Shown here: one piece after another, positions 50,820 through 61,155 of the stretch
How positions within the stretch are numbered: position 1 is the first letter of the stretch
Layout of the letters: each line of letters starts with the position of its first letter
Assembly: GCF_907165205.1 (NCBI RefSeq)
Contig: NC_058194.1
Location: 24,862,856 to 24,926,855, forward strand
DNA: 64,000 nt
Source: Coccinella septempunctata
Lineage: Eukaryota; Arthropoda; Insecta; Coleoptera; Coccinellidae
Direction: 5' to 3'
Translations under genes and position numbers: made by a program
The notes under the pieces: generated by a model
What the model was told of the DNA's origin: nothing
The model's database searches: none
Seen by the model: the letters and a program-made list of their open reading frames with translations, nothing else

Positions 50820-53352
50820 ATGTCCCAATCAGTGAGAGCAGCTTCTTCAAAAGCAAAGAGAAGTACTAAGGAAAGGGATAAACGCAAATCCCATACAGTA
50901 AATCAAGATAGTCATAATCTAAACATAATTGAAAGAACTTTGCCTATAAAAGTAAATATTTATTTCATGCTATTTTTAATTCATTTTAATTTTAAATTTT
51001 TGCAGTTTAAATGACATGACTGAATTATATTTCAGGATACTCATTCTAAAAGGTATGCTGGACTGTCCATTGAAAGTATAAAAGTAGCTGCTGAACATAT
51101 TACATTTCCTGACTTACTTTCAGAAGAATCATGTGAAATATTAGCAGAAGATTTGAACTATAAGTTGAGGTATATAATTCATGTGAGTTTTTATTGCAAA
51201 TCAGTAATTTCTCTGATATAATCCCATTCTGATTTGTAGCAAGCAGCTAATAGAGCATTTATATCAAATAGAAGTGGTATAAATAGGACAGATATCGAGG
51301 AAACATTTCAAGACTTACAAATAGAAAAAATTTATGGCGCTCCATCTGACCCATTATGGATTCCACTTGCTGATCAAAATTGTCTTTTCTTAGATGTAAT
51401 ATTAAATTGGTACTTTAAATTGAAGTATCCCAATTGTAATGTGTGTTTAAAAAAATATGTTCTCAAGTAGGCTATGAAATTTTAAGGTTGATATTCTGTG
51501 CTTGAATATGAGGCTTAACTATCACTATAACATTTTTGTTTTCTTACAGATCAGTTATAATTTTTTTTGAAAAGTTTTTATTTGGGAAATTATGCTAGAT
51601 TGTTATAATATCGTTACACTCTTTGAATTACAGAATGTGGTGGTACAAGCTAAGAAATATGTTTAGACACTAAATATCAACCTTCACAATTCCATCATAG
51701 CCTACTTGATGACGAAATTTTTTGGATGCATATTATATCACTCTCAAATTCAGGAGATAATTTAACAAGACATATTTTAGGATCCTAAAGTGAATCTTAT
51801 AGAAGTGGCAGAGGAAGAATTAGCATATTCTCAACCCTTCAGACCAGTGGTACATAAAAAATGGCTACCAGAAAGTAAAGAACCAAATAACTCCCTCAAA
51901 AATTATTTCAATGTTATATGTGAAGCTGTTGTTAGCAATGACATTGAGGTGAGAAAAATGGCCCTTCAAAATATTAGCGTCAATCCTAATATTGGTCCTA
52001 TTATAAATTGGCTTTATAAATTTGGATACGTTCTCCTATCAAAGGATGTTACATATAATTCTTTAACATTTTACGCATTGGATTTAATCGAAACTTTGGA
52101 AATGAGTCCATTAGGAAACACAGAAGCTGATGAAAACCAGGTAAATTGTTATACTGCAAATTTTCAGTCTCATCAAAATTTCATTTTTTGCAGCTGAAAT
52201 TACTTGTAAGACTTATTTTACAACGGTTATTGAAGTCCTATACGAATCCAGATGTACTAAAACCAATGTGTTGGGTACTAGCTATTTTATGTAGAAGATA
52301 TCCGCTCAAAGAGTATGTTTTGGCAAAATTGAAACAAAAACTTCCAGAACTCTCTTTTCAATATAACTTATCATTTTTAATGATTGTCAATGCCCTGGGA
52401 ATCGAAGCTATTATTGAGATTTTTCTGAAAAATTTCGACATTTTCTTTATTAGATTCAGTATTGAAGAGGACAAAAAGATGAATGGCTATGATGCAACTT
52501 CACCCAATTACAAAGAACTTTCTTTTGATTGGCAGCTTTATGGATACCCCATAATGGTAAATGGTGGTATAATTTATATTTAATAAAAAATTAAGTTCAA
52601 TTATTTGCAGGAGATGTATTATATTCTTGTAAAGAATAATATCTATGAAAGCAAATTCAATAAGTTCCCAGAACTCGCAAATTTCAGTGTTCTTCTCAGC
52701 AAGCCACAACAGTCTGAACCAGGTAATTTTAATTAGGTTATCAGAATATTATACAGGGTGTTCATTAAGGAGATTCCATTACTGGCACTCCATATCTCAG
52801 AATGGATGCCTAATTGATGCCATCTTTCCTTACCAAATATTATGAAGATGAAGGCTCACCTCCTGCATCTTCAGTTAACATCCTTTATACTATTTCAACC
52901 AAAGCTGTTTTGAATATTACATGAATTTAAAAAAAAATCCAATTCTATTCTCAGTTCAGTCTCCTAAAACCCTGTGCCATTTACAAAAAATGGCATATTT
53001 TGGCAGATGACAAATAATCGACCCAATACTCTGATGCAATTTTTTTTCAGAAGAGAACAGAATGATCGATTTCATAAACATGAAAAAGCAGTTGATAAAA
53101 ACTAGAAGGAAAATTGAGATTCAAAATAATCGTAGATTCCTTCCTTATGAGAGTGTTTTTGAAGTGCCAATTTATAGGACACGAATGAAACAAAAGATGG
53201 AAAATCATTACAAAACTAACTACCATATAGGTTGGAAAAAGCAGTCTCATGTTGTTATAGGAAAAACATCTCTTTTATTACCTGTGATGAAAAATAACAA
53301 TTCATTCATTTCAAGATGTTATGATCACTCTTTGTCTTCATACAATTTATAA
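50820..53352 (+). CDS. TAF6L: TAF6L-like SAGA histone-fold/HEAT subunit
   Basis: Seven exons joined in phase: 50,820-50,951, 51,036-51,182, 51,240-51,395, 51,781-52,140, 52,194-52,556, 52,611-52,722, 53,051-53,352 (523 residues). After a basic N-terminus, about residues 45-115 form a TAF6-type histone fold (YAGLSIESIKVAAEHITFP, then LAEDLNYKLRYIIHQAANRA). Next is DPKVNLIEVAEEELAYSQPF, the TAF6L-specific junction, then a helical repeat region containing KMALQNISVNPNIGPIINWL and PMCWVLAILCRRYP, and a basic C-tail. TAF6L is the TAF6 paralogue of the SAGA coactivator, pairing with TAF9 (known); the weak similarity to canonical TAF6 and the VNLIEVA motif favour TAF6L. It could instead be a diverged TAF6. 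AATAAA follows at 53,378. Introns are 53-385 nt; the sixth carries one transposon-like tip. Confidence 0.82.
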
Positions 53353-53377
53353 AACTCCAGTTTGAGATGGTTGAACA

Positions 53378-53383
53378 AATAAA
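53378..53383 (+). terminator. Poly(A) signal, TAF6L-like gene
   Basis: AATAAA 26 nt after the stop codon. Confidence 0.65.
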
Positions 53384-53399
53384 AGATCGTTGGAATACC

Positions 53400-53927
53400 A
53401 TATTTTCGATTTATTGAGATGAATATAGACATTTAATACTGGTGAAATGAGATATGAGATTTCATGTTTAATTTTATGGTAAAACCGAGCCACTTATTTC
53501 TCTGAAACCGATGTAGTCAATTTACTCAAGTCTGCAAAAATTTTTTCAAAACTTATTTGGTTCAATGAATCTGATGATCGAAAAGAAAAATTCATTTGGG
53601 GAATAGCAGGCTTTTTCATCATAGATTCCATAGAATTTGGATGATCTGTAAATTAAATTGTAAATTCAGATCAAAAATATCGATACTAGCTATGCCTGTC
53701 TACTTTGCAGGATGAATTTTCTTTGCTTAACTTCACTAATTTCATTTTATATAATTTCAAAGAGTTTAGATAACATCCAAAAAAATTAAATACTCAAAAA
53801 TTATAGACACTCGACTTTTATTTATTAGTGTATAGTTGACAACAGTATCTGATCTAATGCAAGAATTTTAATGAAAATTTATTGTGCGATTAATCAACCA
53901 TAATGTAAAGAAAAATTTTGAATATAA
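53400..53927. other. Convergent spacer between TAF6L-like and serendipity-alpha-like genes
   Basis: AT-rich, no frames of note. Poly(A) signals of the two convergent genes lie at its two edges (53,378 on + and 53,933-53,928 on -). Confidence 0.6.
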
Positions 53928-53933
53928 TTTATT
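53928..53933 (-). terminator. Poly(A) signal, serendipity-alpha-like gene
   Basis: TTTATT on + (AATAAA on -) 24 nt past the stop codon at 53,958. Confidence 0.6.
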
Positions 53934-53957
53934 TTTCTTTGAAATGAACTTCTATAA

Positions 53958-55977
53958 CTATATATTTTGAGATTTCTTACCATCATTGCAGTCTCCAAAT
54001 GTTTGGTATAATTTTTTAGGTGTCCTATACATGATACTTCTATTTTGTAATATTTCCTTTCCTTTACACATTATTTGACTGAAAAGCATATTCTGAGTTT
54101 CATCTTCTTCATCTGACGTTGGGTCATGTTTTCTCCCTTCCACATCTTGAATTGAAGCATATCAATATATTTCAAGATTTTCATATAATATGTTACCATC
54201 ATTTCTCACTTCATCCTGGTTCTTTAAAAGTACTAACAATTTTTCCACTTGTGATTGCAAAATTTTGCATCTTTTCAACAACCTACCATTTGATATAGAA
54301 TTATTACCATCTAGTACATCAATCCCTGCTCCTATCTCTAAAGTAACTGAAAATAGGTATTCAATGAATATATTATGATGGCAGTTATTCAAATGTAACA
54401 ACATACTTGCGTTACATTTTCTTATTCTTTCTTTGATTTGTTCATCCTTAATAGCTTCAACCCTTACAACTGTTAGTAAAAATTCAACCAGTACTTTACC
54501 AATATTGAAAATATTGTCAAAGACAGTTTCATCTTTATTTTTGTCACAGTCCTCAACGATCCTATGAATTTCAGAGGATATTTCATCATGGATAACCTAA
54601 ACGAGTATTAATGAATATAGAAAGCAGAAATTAAATGTAACTTCTTACTCCACAAAATGCTAAGGGATCAATAATTTCATAAACTGATACTTTAAGTTTA
54701 TTTGCTTCAGCTATCCAGTAATTCTTTAATATTAGGGCAGATATCCTCTGAGTCGTAGAACCGTTCCTCAATATCATTTGCATAGCAGGAACTAATTCAT
54801 GCTCCAATGATTCTAAACTAGCCATACAATTTTTTATGTTGATTCCACCTGCAAAAAACACATTTCTTCAATTTGGATCATACAACTATGACTCAGATAT
54901 AATACGGCAAATGTGTTTTGCTCACTTCTAATGTTTGAAGAGCAAAATACTGCAAATAGTCCGATTTGAAATATTCTATCTAGCTGTATATCAAAATCTG
55001 CTATAATAGATTTGAGTGCTTCTTGATCAAAATGTTTTTTACAATTAACCTCACAAAAATTGTGAATTTTTTCGAGAACTTTGCAATATCTGGCAAATAC
55101 AAAGAGGCTGAGTTTAAGTACAGCTATATCCACCCTTCTTTCTAACAAGCATAATTTGTTGCTACAATCTTTTACAAAAAGAGAAATCATCGCTTTATTT
55201 GGTTCATTTTTATGCAGTTCATTCTCTAGGTCAGTTAGGCTATTCAACACCTACAAAAAATAAAAAATGGATGCAAGGCACATAATAAAGAAACTCTTTC
55301 TAGACTTACAGTTCGACAACTTCCTTTAATAATTGTACTGTCCCTGTCTAAGCATATCTGAGCGATGGACAAGGCATGGGCTAAAATTCCCTCGAATATA
55401 TTCTTTGTGCTTTGCAACATAGTGTAAACGGTTTGTTTTTCAATATCAATCTCAGAAATATGATATAAAGCATTGTCCATCCATTTCAAAAATTGACCAA
55501 ATTCATTTGATGTTTCATCGGATATCAATGTTTTTTCAACAAGATCCAAACAAAATTCCAGTCTATTAGAACCAATTTTTCTGCACTCCTACTTGAAATC
55601 ATATAAGCCAAATATCATAACAGAAAGATCAAAAATACTTACATGTAACTCTAAATTGACTTGACCTTCCTCTCTTATTACTTTGGATAGGAATTCTAAG
55701 CAACTTATCACTTGATTAAAATTCAATACAATTGAAATTGTACTGTTGCAGTTGTGTTCTTGATAATCCCGAGTCTTTATAAACTCTGAAGTAAATTTTA
55801 TTAAGGTTTCTACAGCAGAACATAATTCCTAAAACATTTTTACAACTATTATCAGGAATAGAAAAAAAATAACACAATTCATACTAAGAACAAGCAATTT
55901 GCAGTTGATATTGGAGACGCCAATAATTGCTTTACACGGGTGATGCATATTGTTTTTAATGTTTTTGAATTTTCCAT
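53958..55977 (-). CDS. Sry-alpha: Serendipity-alpha-like (vinculin/alpha-catenin family)
   Basis: Eight exons on the minus strand, all phase-consistent: 55,977-55,885, 55,828-55,643, 55,588-55,310, 55,250-54,926, 54,848-54,649, 54,596-54,407, 54,346-54,197 and 54,145-53,958, giving 536 residues. Fly Sry-alpha is about 530 residues (from memory). The protein is helical: ECRKIGSNRLEFCLDLVEKT, WMDNALYHISEIDIEKQTVY, then SIAQICLDRDSTIIKGSCRT, a pattern of alpha-catenin/vinculin-type bundles. The tail is acidic (DPTSDEEDETQN) and then basic. Fly Sry-alpha organises cortical actin during blastoderm cellularisation (known); the same role here is inference. The 60-nt intron at 54,406-54,347 keeps frame if retained, and the first donor (TTA|GTATGA) is weak. 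It could be a more general vinculin-family member. Confidence 0.65.
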
Positions 55978-55989
55978 AATTTGTATTTA

Positions 55990-56515
55990 CAAAACAAACA
56001 CAGACAACAAGTCCCTGCTAGAGAACACAAATACCAAAGATTCCTCTTTGCAAATACAGAGTAGTAGTACCAAAGAGTGACAACTCCCTTATTTGTTTAC
56101 TCTCTAGTAGTACTACCCCTACTCAAGGAGATATCTCCTTGGTACTACCAAAGAGTAAAAGTTGTTACTCTTTGGTACTACCAAGCAAAGATTGGTTAGG
56201 TTAGACTATAATCTTTGGTACTATCCAGAAAGTTGGTCTCTGGTACTATCCAGAAAGCTGGTCTCTGGTACTATCCAGAAAGTTTGTCTCTGGTACTATC
56301 CTTGTTTATAGACCTTATATAAACAAGGGTACTATCTATGGAGGGTGGTACCACCAAAGATTAACCTCTTTGGTACCACAGAACACACCCATCGACTTGA
56401 CCACTTTACTTACTTTATGGGTGGTACTATCACAGTATAGATACCAGTGTCTGTACTGGTACCACATAACACTAATATGTGGGTGGTACCATCAAGATTT
56501 GTCTTTGCTCGATTT
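55990..56515. repeat. Hairpin-rich GGTACTA repeat locus with 25-bp minisatellite
   Basis: Upstream of the serendipity-alpha-like gene, words GGTACTA/TAGTACC and CTTTGG/CCAAAG recur about twenty times in both orientations. Clear parts are a perfect 16-bp palindrome AAGGAGATATCTCCTT (56,125-56,140) and a hairpin TACCAAAGAGTAA/TTACTCTTTGGTA (56,146-56,177). There are 3.6 copies of a 25-bp unit (TCTCTGGTACTATCCAGAAA plus GYTGG) at 56,212-56,301. A hairpin CCTTGTTTATA/TATAAACAAGG spans 56,300-56,328, and a palindrome GGTGGTACCACC lies at 56,344-56,355. No reading frame. The family is unknown to me. Confidence 0.85.
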
Positions 56516-56525
56516 ACCGAAAGTA

Positions 56526-56566
56526 TGACGTCAAGAACGGCCAATCAGTAGCGCCAACTATATATA
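56526..56566 (+). promoter_or_regulatory. Orphan CRE-CCAAT-TATA promoter-like cluster
   Basis: A perfect CRE palindrome TGACGTCA (56,526-56,533), a CCAAT box (56,541-56,545) and TATATATA (56,559-56,566) are in textbook order and spacing for + strand transcription starting near 56,595. No + strand coding gene follows; the flanking genes are both on the minus strand. It may belong to the adjacent repeat, drive a non-coding transcript antisense to the CAF-1 p60 gene, or be coincidental. Confidence 0.4.
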
Positions 56567-56696
56567 CCTTCGAATTCGTACAAAACGAAGCTATTTCTTG
56601 CAGATTGTGTTGTCAGCACTGTCGTACATTAATTAATATGCGTGACAACAACTGAAAACTAGAAAACTGAATAAACCGAAATGAACAACAAAATTC

Positions 56697-56702
56697 TTTA
56701 TT
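56697..56702 (-). terminator. Poly(A) signal, CAF-1 p60 gene
   Basis: TTTATT on + (AATAAA on -) about 245 nt past the stop; further AATAAA-like words occur nearer, so the exact site is uncertain. Confidence 0.4.
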
Positions 56703-56945
56703 CACATTATAGATAATATCTTAAAATTCGAAATGTTTAAGATGTACAGAGGTGTGAAACTTGCATTAAAATGAAATCGTACAAGATAAATAAAGGATAT
56801 TTTAATAATTTTTTATCTCAAGGTAGAGCAGTGAAATTAATGAGAAAATTCGCTTGTTCATAAAAGTCATTCTCAGTTCATGAAACTTTTACTGCTTTCA
56901 TACTGGACTTCATGGATAAAAATAAAACTATTCTAATGAAAGAGT

Positions 56946-58577
56946 TCATGAAACTCTACTTGGTGTAATACGTCTGGGTTTCTTAACAATATTCAAATCT
57001 AATCTTTCTAATTTAACATATGGAGATTCAACATTTGTTTCAGCCAGAGTGCTGCTCTTCAAATTTGTTGAAGAATTCTCTTCCACCTTTGACGCAGTGA
57101 ATTCAGGTTCTATTTTTTCGCAGTTAATATCAATTTTAGTTTTTTTGGCACTGGGTTCTTCTATTTCTGTTGGTTCAGGATCTGGGTTATTTTTATTCTG
57201 ATCATTAGTATCTTCATTCACCTTCTTTTGGTCATTTGCTTTCTTGAAAAAAGATAATATAGATTTATTTTTTTCTGGAACTGATTGTCTTTTCACACGT
57301 CTTGGAGTGAGAACTTTAACTACTGGTTTATCCTGAACTTCTTTCACTTTTGCCACCTGAACTTCTGGAGTTTTGGTAGTATTCACTTTATCCTCCAATA
57401 TTGACATATTCAATGTACTATCTTCAGTTTCACTTTCCTCCTTAACATACTGAACTCCCAATTCTTCAGGTTCAAAAGTTATCAAAGTGCAGAACCCATC
57501 TGTTGATGATGCTATTAGAAGTAATCCATCACTTGACCATGTCAAATCAGTCAGCCTTGTATAGTGAATGTTATTAAACCTGGCAAATGGAGCTTTTTGT
57601 TGAGTATCATATAAAATTATATCATGATCTGTTCCTATTGCAAAAAGGATTCTATATGGCAAATTGATATAAGGTTCAGGTCCATCTTCTCTTAATTCAA
57701 AATAAATTGGACAACATCTCACTACTGTACTACACTGTTTCACCGTTGGTAAAATAGCTGCAGGAAGATTTGTCTCCACTGCAAAAATATAGGTACAATT
57801 GATAGATTTACCCTCATCAGGAACAATAAGCCCTGAAGGTACAATCAGTATTGAACCATCAGGTGAAAAAGATAATCTTCTGAAAAATGATTTGAAAGTA
57901 TCATCGTGGAAATATTTAACTTCTTTTTCATATAAATTATGTTCTGGAGATACTGGTAAGGTACCTTTGGATATTCTAGCTTTGATATGTTTACCATTCG
58001 TATCAAATATTCTACATACTCTATCAGTACTTATTGTTGCAATGTATTGACTTTTTGGATCCCATGCTACTCCTTGAACGAAACCTTTATGATCGGTCAT
58101 TATCTGCTCACTCTTGCCTTTCTGCATATCCCACAATATTGCTGTATTATCTATAGAGCCTGACAATAATTTCAGACTATTCGGTGACCAGCACAAATCA
58201 TAAATATCTTCCTTGTGGCCTCTTAGAATTTTTAAAACAATCCATACTTCTTTATCATTAGATTCATCATCTAATGAAGGGATATTATCGGTTTTCATGT
58301 GCCAAATGATAATATTGGCATCGTCATCAGCAGAAGCCAAATATGTTCCAGAAGGAGACCATCTAACAACGTTTACTGATCTTTGATGTCTCTTCAAATC
58401 TGATATTACTTCTTGTTTGAGTGCCCCATTTTCTTCTATATTTACCACCCATATCAATACATGAGAATCTCCACCACCAGTAGCTAACTTATAGGATGAG
58501 TTAACATCCGGATGCAAATCTACACTGAGTACAGGTTCTCTGTTATGCCAGGAAATTTCAGGAATTGTACATTTCAT
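56946..58577 (-). CDS. Caf1-105: Chromatin assembly factor 1 p60/p105 subunit (CHAF1B)
   Basis: A single exon of 543 residues. The start ATG at 58,577 gives MKCTIPEISWHNREPVLSVD, the conserved family N-terminus; the frame is open upstream but has no ATG. WD40 repeats follow (LATGGGDSHVLIW, VRWSPSGTYLASADDDANII, CWSPNSLKLLSGSIDNTAIL, AWDPKSQYIATISTDRV, then FSPDGSILIVPSG and TWSSDGLLLIASSTDG), forming the usual N-terminal propeller of about 390 residues. The tail is Lys/Glu-rich and disordered, with NKSILSFF at residues 437-444 and a basic end (KKPRRITPSRVS). As part of CAF-1 it deposits H3-H4 on newly replicated DNA in the nucleus (known). The gene is intronless, unlike its neighbours. Confidence 0.95.
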   Translation of the reverse strand: MKCTIPEISWHNREPVLSVDLHPDVNSSYKLATGGGDSHVLIWVVNIEENGALKQEVISDLKRHQRSVNVVRWSPSGTYLASADDDANIIIWHMKTDNIPSLDDESNDKEVWIVLKILRGHKEDIYDLCWSPNSLKLLSGSIDNTAILWDMQKGKSEQIMTDHKGFVQGVAWDPKSQYIATISTDRVCRIFDTNGKHIKARISKGTLPVSPEHNLYEKEVKYFHDDTFKSFFRRLSFSPDGSILIVPSGLIVPDEGKSINCTYIFAVETNLPAAILPTVKQCSTVVRCCPIYFELREDGPEPYINLPYRILFAIGTDHDIILYDTQQKAPFARFNNIHYTRLTDLTWSSDGLLLIASSTDGFCTLITFEPEELGVQYVKEESETEDSTLNMSILEDKVNTTKTPEVQVAKVKEVQDKPVVKVLTPRRVKRQSVPEKNKSILSFFKKANDQKKVNEDTNDQNKNNPDPEPTEIEEPSAKKTKIDINCEKIEPEFTASKVEENSSTNLKSSTLAETNVESPYVKLERLDLNIVKKPRRITPSRVS

Positions 58578-59356
58578 CTTGAAATTTAACAAATAAACAA
58601 AAATAAACCTGACAATTTAACCTAACTTTCAAATATCACATCATAATGCGTTTCCCGCCAAAATTTCTAAGCCATAGAACACCAGGTAACATAGAACACC
58701 AGGAGAGAATAAATGTCAAATGTGTTCTGTGAGATTATGATAAATCCAGAGATCAACCTCTTTTTTTTGAAATAGCAAATCAATCATCTCACAACTGTAA
58801 ATAAAGGAGAAACTTCACACAACAGTGAATCGTAGTAAATACCAAAGACTACAAAATTCAAATTTCAGAATCAAGGTTCTTTCTTGAATGGCACTTTTAT
58901 AAGCATTGAATTTCTCTTAGATTTTTAAGCCAGTCCTAAAAACTGCTAAAAGATAAAAAATAAAGATACCTCAGAATTCTTTATCGAACCTATTGCAACC
59001 AACCTATGGAGAGATAAACCATTATTATATCTCTTATATCATGCGATGAACAAACCGTAAAACCAAGACTTATAACTTAAATCAAAGCTTAAATCGTTTT
59101 CAAGGGAGTAAAAAAGAAGCATTCAAATGCTTTTTATAGCTTCTCTTTCGTTCAAATTAAGACAAGGAGACTAGAGACTAGACTATTTAGAGAATTGAGT
59201 GTGAATCTGGCTCTTATATAGAATTAACACACTGATGCCAGCATTGAATAATATTTTTTTCCGCTAATTAGGAAGATTCCTTTGGAATTCGTTTCAAAAT
59301 TTGAAAATCAAAATGTCAATAACAAACAAAAATTTCAATTTTACTGTAAAGAGAAA
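58578..59356. promoter_or_regulatory. Divergent promoter region, CAF-1 p60 / UBL7-like
   Basis: About 780 bp separate the two divergent start codons. It contains a near-tandem duplication of CATAGAACACCAGG (58,674 and about 58,691) and a copy of the CCAAAGA word common in the 56-kb repeat (58,842). No TATA box was recognised. A frame open upstream of 59,357 lacks an ATG. Confidence 0.45.
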
Positions 59357-60644
59357 ATGAATAGCTTGAATATAGGGTGGTGGAACTCCACAAAACTACA
59401 TACTTTCAAAATATATAATCTAGAGGAAAATGATGTTGTTGAAACAGCCAAGTTGAAAATTATGAAAATGTTACATATAAGTGATGAAGAAAAATTAGGT
59501 GAGAATATTTGTCCAATAATTCCAAAAATATTAATTAGCTAAGCCTCATAAACAAAAAAACTTTATAGGTACCTCTCCACATTGTTTAATGGATATCTTG
59601 ATAATGTTGTAATATTATTATGAATTATTTTATTTCATTCTTGAGAAAAGTATTCGAAAATACAGAAACTAGATATGTAACCATTCCTGTGTATAAGGAA
59701 ACATGTGAAGAGTAGAAGATTATGTCTGCTTTTTTTTCTTACCGTTTTCAATCTCAAGTTCCAATTCCCTTGAAGATCGATAAAGTAAGGTTTCTTTCCA
59801 CAGAATTGATTTATCGTGGAGTTATTATGAAAAACTTTGAAAAAATTTCCAATTATATAAAAGACAATAAGTCACTAATTTTCATGATAAAAATGGAAGA
59901 CATACATACTAGGACTGAAAATTACCCAAAAAAAGATTTGCAGAAAATATTCGAAAAATACAATGAGGCTTATTTGCAGCCTGGATTCAAAGAAATCATA
60001 CTGGTAACCGATTTCCATGATTAATTTTCAATAAATACATTCCAAACTAATTTCAGAGAGTCATTAAACGAGAAACGATAACTGATCTTTTGGATGCTAT
60101 TCCTGAACTCTCTGAAGATTTAGTTGCATTGTCAATTATCAAGGATATAAGTCTTTTTGAAACAATCCTGAAACCCAGTGTAATGAAAGATCAGCTGAAG
60201 AAGCATCCAACGTTGCTTATGTCTGTGGATTATTTGATTCGCGAAGTAATAAAAAACACGAACGGAAGATTACGTTCTTCGGTTCATCTAACAGATGAAG
60301 ATTATTCTGAATCTGATGATATAGAAATTGATTTCGATACACCCAATGTATCTGGCTTCAATCATAATAATATACCATTATTTTCCTTTTCGGATGATGG
60401 TGGTATTGTAGGAACGTTAATCCATAGTAACATTTTTGAAGATGTGCTTATGGACGTTTTAGACGATCAAAGAGACGAAGGTGGACAAGCCCTAGAGAAC
60501 AATCCATCCAGTCTGTCGACTCAGCTTCATCAAATGCATGAATTGGGGCTATTTGACGATTTACTCAATTTCAGAGCTCTTCAAATAGCAGGAGGAAACG
60601 TGCAACACGCGGTAGATTTAATTTTGAATAGAATTATTGAATAA
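59357..60644 (+). CDS. UBL7: UBL7-like ubiquitin-like/UBA protein
   Basis: Three exons (59,357-59,498, 59,759-60,003, 60,057-60,644), phase-consistent, 324 residues. The first ATG in frame gives MNSLNIGWWNSTKLHTFKIY, comparable to the start of vertebrate UBL7. The N-terminal ubiquitin-like fold includes VRFLSTELIYRGVIMKNFEK. A middle helical region (VALSIIKDISLFETILKPSV, then KKHPTLLMSVDYLIREV) matches the UBL7-specific segment, followed by an acidic linker. A C-terminal UBA domain closes the protein: LHQMHELGLFDDLLNFRALQ, then IAGGNVQHAVDLIL. UBL-UBA proteins shuttle or scaffold ubiquitinated substrates (known for the class); the exact role is uncertain. The acceptor before exon 2 (ttttcaatctcaag) is weak. 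Convergent with the ankyrin/SOCS gene. Confidence 0.85.
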
Positions 60645-61155
60645 GAAATCGGCTCAATTAATTCATGTTTGTTAACTATGGAAGAGCATCCTCCATATCG
60701 TTAACCAACCTGATGTAACAAATTGAATTCAACCCAAGAGATGAGGCTCCTAATTCTTCATTTTTCTACCTAACCTAATGTAACCGACTGAACCCAATTC
60801 AAACATTGAACCAAAGAAAGTTTTTTCTTTAGTTCAATGAATTCAAATGACGTGGCTTTTCTATTTCTTCATTTTATCAATTTCAATGTAGTGACATTAG
60901 ATTATTCAACTCGTTTATTTTTTATAAAAGTACAAAATGCAAGGAACATCAATTTAATTATACCTTATTCTAGAGAATAACAGAATAAGTTTTTCAATCT
61001 TAGCATCACATTGTAATATTCCAAATGAACTGAAGGAGCTTAGCTTCATCTTATGTGTGTATTAATTTTTTTCACATTTTGCTATCAAAAATATGTCTCC
61101 AGCCATTTCTGCTGAATCGATTGAAAAGCTTTAACTGAAATTCGGTCAGTCTTTT
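60645..61155. other. Convergent 3' spacer, UBL7-like / ankyrin-SOCS genes
   Basis: AT-rich 3' UTRs of two tail-to-tail genes. The minus-strand gene has AATAAA at 60,919-60,914; no clear signal was found for UBL7. No frames of note. Confidence 0.55.

Noticed and set aside
52500..52709. 69-codon antisense frame over TAF6L exons 5-6
   Set aside because: Antisense shadow of a well-supported spliced gene.
52754..52850. TACAGGGTGTTCATTAAGG in a TAF6L intron, looking like a mariner tip
   Set aside because: No matching inverted tip was found in the intron; at most a fragment.
57799..58050. 83-codon plus-strand frame
   Set aside because: Antisense shadow of the CAF-1 p60 coding sequence.
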